Origin: Scatomorpha sp964345235
Lineage (GTDB): Bacteria; Bacillota; Clostridia; Oscillospirales; Oscillospiraceae
DNA: 62,191 nucleotides
Direction: 5' to 3'
NCBI GenBank assembly: GCA_964345235.1
Contig: CAYFQE010000007.1
Location: 1-62,191 of the forward strand
The notes beneath the pieces are model-generated. The model was not told the DNA's origin, made no database searches, and saw only the letters and a list, made by a program, of their open reading frames with translations. The stretch's first letter is position 1; the number at the start of each line of letters is the position of its first letter. Of this stretch, positions 32,681 to 41,051 are shown in pieces. The position numbers and the translations under genes were made by a program.

Positions 32681-34564
32681 TCAGTGTAAGGGCATTAACT
32701 TACCGCTTTTATAAGATTCCAAAAGGGCCCTCAAAGCCATGAGCTTCTGCTCTATCTTCTCGCCGTCGGTGGTGTCGGAAACACGACGTCTTTGAGGGAA
32801 GGTTTCAATTGGCACCGAGTCCGACTGCATATCCTCATTTTCAAAAATAACTTTTCTTACTCCCGCAAAAGGTCTGTGCGATTTCAGCCTCAGGCCATGA
32901 GAGTTTTGTATGAGCGTATAGCCGGCAATGCCTGTTTTTTTCTGATATGCCTTACAGAAGCCGCCGTCTATTATAAAGAGTTTTCCGTCGGCCTTTATGG
33001 GGCTTTGGCCCTTTATAACCTCTACGGGGGTGTGACCGTTTATAATATGACCTTCGGCGGCAGATAGACCGAATTCTTCCAGAATCATGCCGACAGCCTC
33101 AGGATTTTCCCAAAAACCGTAATAGGCGTCTTTGGGTTCAACCCATGTGCTGCGGTCCTCTATATATGCGCGTTCAAAGGTGTGGTAGGTTCTGCCAGAA
33201 AATGGACTCATCCTGCCGCACCAAAGATACCATATAAAGTCGAGGTCATGTTCTTCCTGCCTGTCATAGGCCTCTCTCACCCTTCTGTCACAGAAGTCCA
33301 TCAAGGCCTTGCCGCTGTATGTTTTGCCGTCAAACTTGAAGTCCGCAAACTCTCCATTCTCGTTAAGGGGGATGCAGCCGTGATAGAGAAGGTTGCCGTT
33401 ATAGCAGAGATAGGCGCTGCCCTTTCTTAAAATAAAAAGCATATGTCGTTTCAGATTGCGGCTTTCTCTAAATTCCCTAACATAGTGATCTATAAGCTTC
33501 TGCTCCTCATCACTCAGTTTGTACGGGTCGGCAGGGTCAACAGTGGGGAATCTCTGTGTGCGCAGGGGATAGCTTACACCATCAAAAGAAACGGTATAAT
33601 TTTCATAGTCTATGTATGATAGTACGAGCCTGTTGTCCATCAAAAACTCGGGGTTTCTTTTTATAACATGGCCTTCCAGCTTAAAGTTTAAAACGGTAAT
33701 GGCCTGTTTAACGGTGGCATGACTTGCATCTCCGTAAACCTCAGTACAGAAGTCTAACAGCTTGCGCATCGAAATTCCGTAGCTTCTCTCCAGGGTGTCG
33801 GTAATTTTATAGTCAATGGTAATACGCATAAGCGCGGCAATGGATGCGGGACTGCCGGCGGAAGCGCCTATCCAGAGTATGTCATGGTTGCCCCACTGAA
33901 TATCAATATTGTCCTGTTTCATTAAAAGATCCACTATACCGGCGGCATCATGGCCTCTGTCATAGATGTCGCCCACGACATGCAACCTGTATACGGCCAG
34001 TCTTTTAATAAGCTCTGTAAAAGCCTCAATAACCTCAGGGGCATAGTCTTCTTTTATAATACTGTCAATAAGCGCTTCATGGTAGAGTTTTTTGTCCTCG
34101 CTCGCATCGGTTTTAGTATGCAAGAGCTCGTTGAGGATAAAATCCATGGATGCAGGTATTCGTTTCCTTACAGAGGCTCTTGTAAGTTTGCGAGAGAGCA
34201 TATCGGCCAGAGAACACAACTGAATTATAGATGTTCTGAGATATTCCTCTGAAAGCTCATCGCGTATCTTTTTCTCAGCCAGAACTTCGGCTGGATAGTA
34301 TATCAAAGAACAGAGTTCGTGGCAGGCATTCAGTCCTAGTGTAGGCTCGAACAAAGCTCTTACTTTTTCCAAAATAACGCCGGAGCAGCTGTTCAATATG
34401 TGACGCACTACCTCAAATTCCCCGTGCAGGTCGCTTATAAAATGCTCGGTACCCTTTGGCAAGGCAAGCACGGCTTCCAGGTTAATAATTTCCGACATAA
34501 CCGAGGCCTCATTCGGAAATTTTTCCGAAAGAAGTTCTAAATAAGCCATAGGTAGGGTAGACAT
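32681..34564 (-). CDS. fbp: Fructose-1,6-bisphosphatase, class III
   Basis: 627 residues, close to the usual length of the Firmicutes class III enzyme. The metallophosphoesterase motifs are FISDLHGEF near residue 43, VVGDIYDRG near 195, WGNHD near 225 and INGHTPV near 530. It hydrolyses fructose-1,6-bisphosphate in gluconeogenesis. AAGGAG lies ahead of the ATG. It is monocistronic, followed by a terminator. Confidence 0.95.
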   Translation of the reverse strand: MSTLPMAYLELLSEKFPNEASVMSEIINLEAVLALPKGTEHFISDLHGEFEVVRHILNSCSGVILEKVRALFEPTLGLNACHELCSLIYYPAEVLAEKKIRDELSEEYLRTSIIQLCSLADMLSRKLTRASVRKRIPASMDFILNELLHTKTDASEDKKLYHEALIDSIIKEDYAPEVIEAFTELIKRLAVYRLHVVGDIYDRGHDAAGIVDLLMKQDNIDIQWGNHDILWIGASAGSPASIAALMRITIDYKITDTLERSYGISMRKLLDFCTEVYGDASHATVKQAITVLNFKLEGHVIKRNPEFLMDNRLVLSYIDYENYTVSFDGVSYPLRTQRFPTVDPADPYKLSDEEQKLIDHYVREFRESRNLKRHMLFILRKGSAYLCYNGNLLYHGCIPLNENGEFADFKFDGKTYSGKALMDFCDRRVREAYDRQEEHDLDFIWYLWCGRMSPFSGRTYHTFERAYIEDRSTWVEPKDAYYGFWENPEAVGMILEEFGLSAAEGHIINGHTPVEVIKGQSPIKADGKLFIIDGGFCKAYQKKTGIAGYTLIQNSHGLRLKSHRPFAGVRKVIFENEDMQSDSVPIETFPQRRRVSDTTDGEKIEQKLMALRALLESYKSGKLMPLH

Positions 34565-34718
34565 ATTTAATCTCCTTCAAAATTCATAATATATGTATTT
34601 TATCAAATATCCTTAGCATAAACAAATATAAACCAAGTAAAATTAAATCAAAGTCCGGGTACAATCAAAGTCAAAAAAAATAAATTCAAAATATTTAAAA
34701 AATTTTTAAAAAAAGGCG

Positions 34719-34747
34719 TGACACGGCATTCAGACTGTGTTATTGTT
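34719..34747 (+). promoter_or_regulatory. Possible promoter of the YtrA-like regulator, with an imperfect operator at 34755-34772
   Basis: A GTGACA element, a 17-nt spacer and TATTGT lie about 60-90 nt before the gene. Just downstream is an imperfect palindrome, GTACTAATTAACTAATAC, symmetric at 14 of 18 positions, as expected for YtrA-type repressors. Coordinates are approximate. Confidence 0.45.
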
Positions 34748-34805
34748 CTAGTGTACTAATTAACTAATACAAAGCTACAGTACAGAAGGGAGCGATAGTC
34801 ATAAT

Positions 34806-35165
34806 ATGAAATGGCAGTTTGACCCGATGAGACCTATATTTCTTCAGCTTGTGGAACAGATAAAGGAGCGCATAATAAACGAGGAGCTAAAACCCGGCGA
34901 GCGCCTGCCGTCTGTTCGGGAAATAGCCGCAGATGCGGGAGTAAACCCCAACACGGTGCAGAGAGCCATGCAGGAACTCGAGCGAGAAGGAATAGTAAAT
35001 TCACAAAGAACATCGGGAAGATTTTTAAGCGAGGAAGAGGACATGATTAAAAAAATTAAGTCGGATTTGGCAGCAAAGCACCTCGAGGCTTTTTTAGACA
35101 ACATGAAGCGCCTCGGCTTCAGCAAAAAAGAAATTATCGAAATAATCGAGAAGGAGGCAGAGTAG
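34806..35165 (+). CDS. GntR-family regulator, YtrA subfamily
   Basis: 119 residues: a winged helix-turn-helix of the GntR family (PIFLQLVEQIKERI; LPSVREIAADAGVNPNTVQRA) plus a short helical C-terminus, the layout of YtrA. YtrA proteins usually repress their own operon with ABC transporter genes. Here the next gene is a broken ABC ATPase fragment, so the regulator may have outlived its transporter. The ribosome site is a GGGAG about 13 nt upstream, somewhat distant. Confidence 0.85.
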   Translation: MKWQFDPMRPIFLQLVEQIKERIINEELKPGERLPSVREIAADAGVNPNTVQRAMQELEREGIVNSQRTSGRFLSEEEDMIKKIKSDLAAKHLEAFLDNMKRLGFSKKEIIEIIEKEAE

Positions 35166-35166
35166 T

Positions 35167-35280
35167 ATGGAATTATTAAAAATCAATAATTTAAGCAAGT
35201 TCTATGGCAGAAAGAAAGCTCTCAATTCGGTTTCGCTTGTAAGCTCATGGATCCTAAAGACCAAACTCAACCTAAGCTAA
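35167..35280 (+). pseudogene. Truncated ABC transporter ATPase (N-terminal remnant)
   Basis: The frame begins ATG two bases after the regulator stop and reads MELLKINNLSKFYGRKKAL, the standard start of an ABC ATPase. After about 24 residues the similarity ends, and an unrelated tail leads to a stop at 35278-35280. The Walker A motif that should follow within 15 residues is absent. This looks like what remained after deletion of a YtrB-like gene and the rest of its operon. Small, but its start fits a YtrA-YtrB order. Confidence 0.82.
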
Positions 35281-35297
35281 GCTTCAAAACTTTCTTT

Positions 35298-35330
35298 GCG
35301 GAGGACTTAAACTTAAGTCCTCCGCTTTTG
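35298..35330 (+). terminator. Terminator after the ABC remnant
   Basis: GCGGAGGACTTAA (35298-35310) and TTAAGTCCTCCGC (35313-35325) are perfect complements, followed by TTTT. Confidence 0.88.
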
Positions 35331-35433
35331 CATTTAAATGCATAATATAAGGCAAAATCGAATAAAAATCACACTCGCACATAAGGAAAAAGTTTGCTAT
35401 AATATAGGCCGATAAAAACATGGGGGATTGAAG

Positions 35434-36873
35434 ATGTCAAAGCAAATCAAGCTTAAAGAGATTACAAGCATGGAGGAAGACTTCGGCAGGTGGTTTACCG
35501 ATGTCTGTGTAAAGGCAAAGCTGATAGATTATTCGGACTTAAAAGGTTTTTATATTTTAAGACCTTACGGCTATGCTATTTGGGAGCGTATCAGCAATGA
35601 GCTCGATAGAAGATTCAAAGAGACATCGCACGAGAATGTTTCAATGCCGCTACTCATACCCGAGAGTCTGCTTCAAAAAGAAAAGGACCATGTCGAGGGT
35701 TTTGCTCCCGAATGCGCTTGGGTCACTATAGGCGGAAGTGAGGAGCTTCCCGAGCGCCTGTGCATAAGGCCGACCTCCGAAACTCTTTTTTGCCAGCACT
35801 GGGCAAATATCGTAAGCTCGTGGAGAGATTTGCCCTGCCTCTATAACCAGTGGTGCTCGGTTTTAAGGTGGGAAAAAACAACAAGACCCTTCCTCAGAGG
35901 CCGCGAATTCCTGTGGCAAGAAGGACACACAATACACGAAACCGAGGAAGAAGCAGTCGAAGAGACAATCAGGATGCTCAATGTCTATGCCGACTTCTGT
36001 GAAAATATATTGGCGATGCCCGTCATAAAGGGCAGAAAAACCGATAAAGAAAAGTTTGCGGGCGCCATAGATACCTATACAATCGAGTGTATGATGCACG
36101 ATAAAAAGGCGCTCCAGTCCGCCACCAGCCACTATTTCGGAGACGGATTCTCAAGGGCTTTTGATGTTAAATTCCAAGACAGAGAAAACAAAGAGGCCTA
36201 TCCCCATCAGACAAGCTGGGGTATGACAACAAGAATCATCGGGGCCATCATCATGACCCACGGCGACAACAACGGACTCATTCTGCCCCCCAACATAGCG
36301 CCCCACCAGCTCATAATAGTGCCGATAGCCGCTCACAAAGGCGGAGTAATAGAAAAGGCCGCAGAACTTGAAGCAAGACTTAAAAAGGCCGACATAAGAG
36401 TTAAGAGCGACTATTCCGACAATAGCCCCGGCTGGAAGTTCTCCGAGTGGGAGATGATGGGAGTACCTCTAAGACTCGAGATTGGCCCTCGTGACATCGA
36501 GGAAAACTCCTGTATTCTTGCCAGAAGAGATACGGGAGAAAAGATAAAGGTGAGCCTTGAAAACATCGAGGATGAAGTTAAAAGAGTCCTCTCCGATGTT
36601 CAAAAAAGCCTATATAACAAAGCTCTTAATAATCGTGAAGAAAACAGCTTCGAGGCCGGCAGCCTTGAGGAGCTCAAAGAGCTTATCGAAGAGCACAAGG
36701 GCGGCTTTGTAAAAACAATGTGGTGCGGATGCCGTGAGTGCGAAGAAAAGGTCAAGGAGTATGCGGGCGTAACAAGCCGCTGCATCCCCTTAGAGCAGGA
36801 GAACCTCGGAGAAACCTGCGCCATCTGCGGCAAGAAGGCCGAAATGAGCATAATCTGGGGCTTAGCATACTAA
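35434..36873 (+). CDS. proS: Prolyl-tRNA synthetase, archaeal/eukaryotic-like (type without editing insert)
   Basis: 479 residues, the shorter class that occurs in archaea, eukaryotes and some bacteria including Clostridia. Class II motifs are seen: LRPTSE-like RPTSETLFC, the RWEKTTRPFLRGREFLWQEGHT motif 2, and the GGxxxR-like motif 3 region. There is no INS editing domain. The C-terminal domain has a zinc site (MWCGCRECEEK ... CAICGKKA) and ends with a tyrosine (GLAY), as this type requires. It charges tRNA-Pro. The ATG at 35434 follows GGGGGA; an in-frame TTG lies two codons upstream. No T-box leader was found. Confidence 0.95.
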   Translation: MSKQIKLKEITSMEEDFGRWFTDVCVKAKLIDYSDLKGFYILRPYGYAIWERISNELDRRFKETSHENVSMPLLIPESLLQKEKDHVEGFAPECAWVTIGGSEELPERLCIRPTSETLFCQHWANIVSSWRDLPCLYNQWCSVLRWEKTTRPFLRGREFLWQEGHTIHETEEEAVEETIRMLNVYADFCENILAMPVIKGRKTDKEKFAGAIDTYTIECMMHDKKALQSATSHYFGDGFSRAFDVKFQDRENKEAYPHQTSWGMTTRIIGAIIMTHGDNNGLILPPNIAPHQLIIVPIAAHKGGVIEKAAELEARLKKADIRVKSDYSDNSPGWKFSEWEMMGVPLRLEIGPRDIEENSCILARRDTGEKIKVSLENIEDEVKRVLSDVQKSLYNKALNNREENSFEAGSLEELKELIEEHKGGFVKTMWCGCRECEEKVKEYAGVTSRCIPLEQENLGETCAICGKKAEMSIIWGLAY

Positions 36874-36927
36874 AAACCGGGGGAGAAGAGCTGTGCCTTC
36901 TCCCTTTTCCGAACTTTGAGGTAAGTG

Positions 36928-37665
36928 ATGAGAGATTATAAAAAGGAAACTCAAAACAGGGTGGAATTTATCAGAAAAATCCTGAAAGATTCGGGCGCGA
37001 GCGGACTTGTTTTCGGAAACAGCGGAGGCAAAGACTGTGCGCTTGTGGGCATACTATGCAAAATTGCCTGCGAAAACACGGTCGGTCTTATCATGCCCGG
37101 CTCGTCCGAGAAAAACTACAAATCCGATATGGAAGATGCCCTCGCACTCGGCAAGCAGTACAATATCGAAAACCGAGTTTGCGAGATTGGCTCCGCTTTG
37201 GCTGCCTGCAAGAAGTCGCTGAATGAGTGCGTAAAGCTCACGGATATGGCCTCATCAAATATTTCGCCTCGCTTAAGAATGTTATCTCTCTACGCCTTTG
37301 CCCAAAGCGAAAACAGGCTCGTTGTCGGAACAGGGAACAGGAGCGAAATTTACATAGGCTATTTCACAAAGTGGGGCGACGGAGCGAGCGATTTAAACCC
37401 GATAGGCGACCTCACGGCAACGGAGGTTATTGAATTCCTTAAATATCTCGATGCGCCGCTCAGCATAAGGCGAAAACCGCCGTCTGCGGGGCTCTACGAG
37501 GGGCAGACAGACGAGGGAGACTTGGGCTTTAGCTATAAGGAACTGGACGGATATATAATTAACGGCGAAATAGAAAATGTTGTTGCCAAGGAGCGCATCG
37601 AAAGGATGCACCGAAGTAGCGAACACAAGCGCAGGACGATACCGGTATTTTCGTCTGAGCAATAA
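36928..37665 (+). CDS. nadE: NAD+ synthase, ammonia-dependent
   Basis: 245 residues, the usual length of the amidotransferase-free NadE. It converts deamido-NAD to NAD using ATP and ammonia. The PP-loop is GNSGGKDCALVG near residue 30, with Cys where the family usually has Ser (SGGxDS). The diagnostic stretches VVGTGNRSEIYIGYFTKWGD, ATEVIEFLKYL and KPPSAGLYEGQTDE are all present. GAGGTAAGTG precedes the ATG. It follows proS by 54 nt on the same strand and may be cotranscribed with it. Confidence 0.93.
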   Translation: MRDYKKETQNRVEFIRKILKDSGASGLVFGNSGGKDCALVGILCKIACENTVGLIMPGSSEKNYKSDMEDALALGKQYNIENRVCEIGSALAACKKSLNECVKLTDMASSNISPRLRMLSLYAFAQSENRLVVGTGNRSEIYIGYFTKWGDGASDLNPIGDLTATEVIEFLKYLDAPLSIRRKPPSAGLYEGQTDEGDLGFSYKELDGYIINGEIENVVAKERIERMHRSSEHKRRTIPVFSSEQ

Positions 37666-37747
37666 ATTTGCTTACATAAAGACCAAACAATTATTTAAAG
37701 ATTTGCATTTTGCATTGACCAATATATTTAAAAAATGTGATATTTTT

Positions 37748-37787
37748 AAAAAGCTAAGCTTATCAGGGCAGAGCTTAAGCTTTCTTA
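37748..37787 (+). terminator. Probable terminator of proS-nadE
   Basis: AAAAAGCTAAGCT and AGCTTAAGCTTTCTT form a bulged stem around TATCAGGGCAG, followed by a T-rich tail. Confidence 0.5.
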
Positions 37788-37844
37788 TGTATTCAAGTTG
37801 ATTTATCAGTTATAAAATAAGTATCTGATTTATCAAAAAACAAA

Positions 37845-37873
37845 TTGACAATTTTAAAACATTGTTATAAGAT
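37845..37873 (+). promoter_or_regulatory. Promoter of dehydratase-like cassette 2
   Basis: TTGACA (37845-37850), 17-nt spacer, TAAGAT (37868-37873). The leader contains a small hairpin GGCTTG-TAAA-CAAGCC at 37889-37904. Confidence 0.7.
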
Positions 37874-37944
37874 ATCCTAGAGCATTTAGGCTTGTAAACA
37901 AGCCAATAATTAAATTAAAATAAACATTAGCAAGGGGGCTGAAA

Positions 37945-39126
37945 ATGAAAGACCTGAAGCATCTGATTTACTTCGAAGACCTGCTGCAGGAGGCTCAGAA
38001 CGAGCTTGTCACGAAGGCAGTCAATGAAGGGAAAATCGCGCTGGGATATAACTGCTACTATATCCCGGAGGTACTGATGAATCTGGAAGGCTGTTTTTCC
38101 TCACGCCTGCGCGCACCTCGTACAACCTCAACGGACATGGCGACTTACTACATGACAAACCGCAACTGTCCTTATGTTCGCGCTATCTTAGAGCGTGCAA
38201 TCGAGGGTGGCTACAACTATCTCAGCGCACTGTTCGGAGCCGAGAGCTGCGCCACCATGGAGCGTATGGAAGAGCATTTCTTCCTGATTGATCCCGTAAA
38301 GAACGAAGACTTCTTCGTTACAATCATCGACCCTCCCCTAAAGGGAGACAGAACATCACTCGACTACTACATGGCGCAGCTCAAGCTCAAGGTACTGGAT
38401 GAGATTGAGGGGCGCTTCGGTATTGATGTTTCCGAAGAGGCGCTAAAGCGCGCCATCGAAAGACACAACGAGCTGAGCCGCGTAATTACCGAAATCGGCA
38501 ATTTCCGCAAGCTCGAAAATCCTCCGATTACAGGCTATGAATTCCATGTGATTCAGCTTGTGTCTCAGGTATGTCCTCACGAACTCATTCTCCCGTATCT
38601 CAAGGAGACACTGGAAGAGCTCAAAACCCGCAAACCCGAGCCGAAGTTCCCTTTCCGTTCGCGCGTAGCGCTGGTTGGTAGCGAGATTGACGACCCCGAG
38701 TTCACAAAGCTCATCGAGACCTGCGGAGCCATGGTCGTTGTCGACAGATACTGCTTCGGCAGCTTCCCGAGCCGTGAAGAGATAGAAATTCACGAGGGCG
38801 AAAGCGCGTTCGAGGCCATTTGCCGCCACTATCTGCACTGGAACCAGTGCGCCAGATTCATGGACGGCGAAAAGATTGACCAACGACACGAAGAACTGAA
38901 GCGTTTGGTTGATGAGTTCAAAGCGGACGGCGTCATTTATCAGAATATGAAGTTCTGCGAGTTCTGGAGCTATGAAAAGGTTCTTGCTTCTCATGTGCTC
39001 ACCAATGAAATGGGAGTTCCCACCTGCACGATTGAGAAGGAATATGCTATCGGTTCGGTAGGACAGCTCCGCACACGTTTCCAAGCCTTTATCGAAAGTC
39101 TGGAAATCAAGAAGATCAATTCTTGA
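37945..39126 (+). CDS. 2-hydroxyacyl-CoA dehydratase / benzoyl-CoA reductase-like small subunit (cassette 2)
   Basis: 393 residues, a close paralogue of the protein at 23739. Both start M[KR]DLKHLI[YF]F[ED]DLLQEA and end VGQLRTRFQAF[IV]ES. The likely cluster ligands Cys75 (RNCPYVRAILERAIEGGYN), Cys102 and Cys338 (MKFCEFWSYEK) keep exactly the same numbering, with no net gap before residue 338. The extra cysteines at 60 and 106 of the first copy are absent here. AAGGGGG precedes the ATG. It is followed 15 nt later by the large subunit. Long open frames on the opposite strand here are codon-bias shadows. Confidence 0.88.
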   Translation: MKDLKHLIYFEDLLQEAQNELVTKAVNEGKIALGYNCYYIPEVLMNLEGCFSSRLRAPRTTSTDMATYYMTNRNCPYVRAILERAIEGGYNYLSALFGAESCATMERMEEHFFLIDPVKNEDFFVTIIDPPLKGDRTSLDYYMAQLKLKVLDEIEGRFGIDVSEEALKRAIERHNELSRVITEIGNFRKLENPPITGYEFHVIQLVSQVCPHELILPYLKETLEELKTRKPEPKFPFRSRVALVGSEIDDPEFTKLIETCGAMVVVDRYCFGSFPSREEIEIHEGESAFEAICRHYLHWNQCARFMDGEKIDQRHEELKRLVDEFKADGVIYQNMKFCEFWSYEKVLASHVLTNEMGVPTCTIEKEYAIGSVGQLRTRFQAFIESLEIKKINS

Positions 39127-39141
39127 GGCTAGGAGGAAAAG

Positions 39142-40746
39142 ATGAAAATAATTAAAGCTATTGATAAGCTGCTCGAAAAGCACGATCCGCTTTGGCAAGC
39201 TCAAAACGGTGTCGGCGGACTTAGAAGCAGATATTACGACAAGACGGGTATAGCAAAATACCGCGAGTGGCGCGGTGTTGAAGACACCATGTACGACTAT
39301 TACCGTTGGCTCCGCAACCTCATGGCCATGGGCGCCATGGTTGCATCGGCCCCAGTACACATCATGTTGGGATTCTGGGAGTACCGCTGGATGGGCTCCT
39401 ACCTGGGCACTTTCGCATTTATCGACAGACTTTTCGAGGGCTTCCGCGGTCCCGAGCTCAGAGTTGCGCACCTTAACATGCATGTCATCGTGTCCAGCCT
39501 TACAAAGAAAATTGCCTTGGCTCTCAGGAACGACAGAAGATTCGGCGGCGGACCCATGACCGATAAGATAGTCCCGATGGACGAAGTTCTGCCTCCGCTC
39601 TTTATGGCCGGTTTCCCGACATTAATACCTTTCCCGATTCAAACTCTTCCCGAGTTCATCATCTGCGATATCGACCAGCATCTGCAGCCCAAATACATCG
39701 ACATAGCCGAAAGTTTCGGTCTTCCTGCCGATGTCTGCTCGCGTTGCGCCGCCGAGACAGGTGTCGCCTTCGACGATGCATTCCCGATTTTCGGCAAGGC
39801 TGTTCTCACAACAAACATGCCCTGCAATGCCAGTGAGGCAACAAGCATGTTCCAGCGTCGCCGCTTCGACCAATACGACTTGCCCGATTTCCCCGTAACA
39901 ATGGCGATGATTCACAACGAACCGGGCGCGCACCCCTACTCCACACAGATGCTCAAAGACGCAATTGCATTTATAGAAGAGCAGTACGGTGTTAAATACG
40001 ACTGGGATGCCCTCTTCGCTCGCGCCAAGCACATGAACGAGCAGAATAAGATAGAGCTCGAGAAGTGGGATATTATGCAAACAGGTCACACCATTCTCTG
40101 CGGCATAGCCGAAACTCTCTATCGCCTTTATGCTTGGGCAGTTGCCTGCGGACTTGAAGACCATGTCACAAAGAACGACCGCAAAGTCATCGAGATGATG
40201 CGCGAGCACTATCAGAAGAAGTATGTACCTTTCCAGGGCAAGGCTCGCCACCGCGCCTTCCTCTGGGGACCCTCCGCTGTTTACTACACCGATTTCCCGA
40301 CATGGACAATGAACTGCTGGGGTATCGATATAGTTCTCAACATGGACAGCACAATGGGTCACAACATGATAAACACTGAAGACCCCGAAGAAGCCATTAA
40401 AGATTTGGCGCTCTTCAGCGAAAAGGCAGTTATGCGCCACCACGCCGTCGGCGGATGGGACAACATCAACGCCGTTTGGGATTGGGCAACAAAGTTCAAC
40501 TGCGACATGGTTCTTGTAAACGACAACATTGCCTGTAAGGGTATGAACGGTGTCCACGCACTTCTTGAGGAGCAGGCCAGAGATCTCGGCTTCCACTTCA
40601 TATTCATCGAGCACGACCTCGAAGATTGCAGAACGGTCTCAAGGCGCGAAATGCGTGAACGGGTCAACGGATATATGTCCGTAGTTCTGAACGAGAAACC
40701 CTTAGACGAGACTCTCGTTGACTTCGACGACTCGCTCGCTTGGTAA
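39142..40746 (+). CDS. 2-hydroxyacyl-CoA dehydratase-like large subunit with hydrophobic N-terminal region (cassette 2)
   Basis: 534 residues, paralogue of the protein at 24926. Shared landmarks: YREWRGVEDTMYDYY near residue 40, hydrophobic segment at about 58-79 (LRNLMAMGAMVASAPVHIML), Cys199 and Cys202 (DVCSRCAAETG), Cys228 (TNMPCNASEATS), Cys465 (IACKGMNG), and the C-terminal DFDDSLAW. The motif NCDMV before the last cysteine is identical in both. AGGAGGAAAAG lies ahead of the ATG. It is expected to pair with the small subunit. Function is inferred only at family level. Confidence 0.85.
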   Translation: MKIIKAIDKLLEKHDPLWQAQNGVGGLRSRYYDKTGIAKYREWRGVEDTMYDYYRWLRNLMAMGAMVASAPVHIMLGFWEYRWMGSYLGTFAFIDRLFEGFRGPELRVAHLNMHVIVSSLTKKIALALRNDRRFGGGPMTDKIVPMDEVLPPLFMAGFPTLIPFPIQTLPEFIICDIDQHLQPKYIDIAESFGLPADVCSRCAAETGVAFDDAFPIFGKAVLTTNMPCNASEATSMFQRRRFDQYDLPDFPVTMAMIHNEPGAHPYSTQMLKDAIAFIEEQYGVKYDWDALFARAKHMNEQNKIELEKWDIMQTGHTILCGIAETLYRLYAWAVACGLEDHVTKNDRKVIEMMREHYQKKYVPFQGKARHRAFLWGPSAVYYTDFPTWTMNCWGIDIVLNMDSTMGHNMINTEDPEEAIKDLALFSEKAVMRHHAVGGWDNINAVWDWATKFNCDMVLVNDNIACKGMNGVHALLEEQARDLGFHFIFIEHDLEDCRTVSRREMRERVNGYMSVVLNEKPLDETLVDFDDSLAW

Positions 40747-40762
40747 GGAAAGGAATCGGATT

Positions 40763-40975
40763 ATGAAAATTTTTCGTAAAAAAAATAAGAAAAAGTCTAA
40801 GGCGGGCTGCCCTGTAGCCAAAATCCTCGGCAAGCTTCTGCTCATGGTATTCGGACTTTTCTTAGGCACATTTATTCTATATTTCTTCAACTTAGAGAAC
40901 AAACTCATCTATTATGTGATTTATCCCTTGCTCAATAAGCATTACGATAAGCAGGTAAGAGACAGAAGAATCTAG
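40763..40975 (+). CDS. Small single-span membrane protein of cassette 2
   Basis: 70 residues: a strongly basic N-terminus (residues 5-13), one cysteine at 16, a membrane helix at about 21-42, then YYVIYPLLNKHYDKQVRDRR. The tail motif matches the 78-residue protein at 26540. The N-terminus is cytoplasmic by the positive-inside rule if the helix inserts alone. The ATG at 40763 follows AAGGAAAGGAAT; a longer in-frame start would lie inside the large subunit gene. No known family. Conserved position and motif in two cassettes argue that it is a real partner of the dehydratase-like pair. Confidence 0.8.
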   Translation: MKIFRKKNKKKSKAGCPVAKILGKLLLMVFGLFLGTFILYFFNLENKLIYYVIYPLLNKHYDKQVRDRRI

Positions 40976-40988
40976 TTAAATCAAAATT

Positions 40989-41020
40989 AAAGGCTCTCGT
41001 CAAAAAGACGAGAGCCTTTT
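40989..41020 (+). terminator. Terminator after cassette 2
   Basis: AAAGGCTCTCGTC and GACGAGAGCCTTT form a 13-bp stem around AAAAA, ending in TTTT. Confidence 0.92.
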
Positions 41021-41051
41021 GTGTTCGGGATATTTGGATGAAAATATTGAT

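Noticed and set aside
35331..35433. T-box leader before proS
   Set aside because: The leader is too short and no T-box sequence or specifier stem is present.
38443..39483. A 346-codon open frame on the minus strand opposite the cassette 2 small subunit
   Set aside because: It mirrors a well-supported plus-strand gene and spans the gap into the next gene. Its translation has no recognisable motif, and such long antisense frames arise from codon bias.
39622..40614. A 330-codon open frame on the minus strand opposite the cassette 2 large subunit
   Set aside because: Same reason: the plus-strand protein has a paralogue and conserved cysteines, while the antisense product resembles nothing known.
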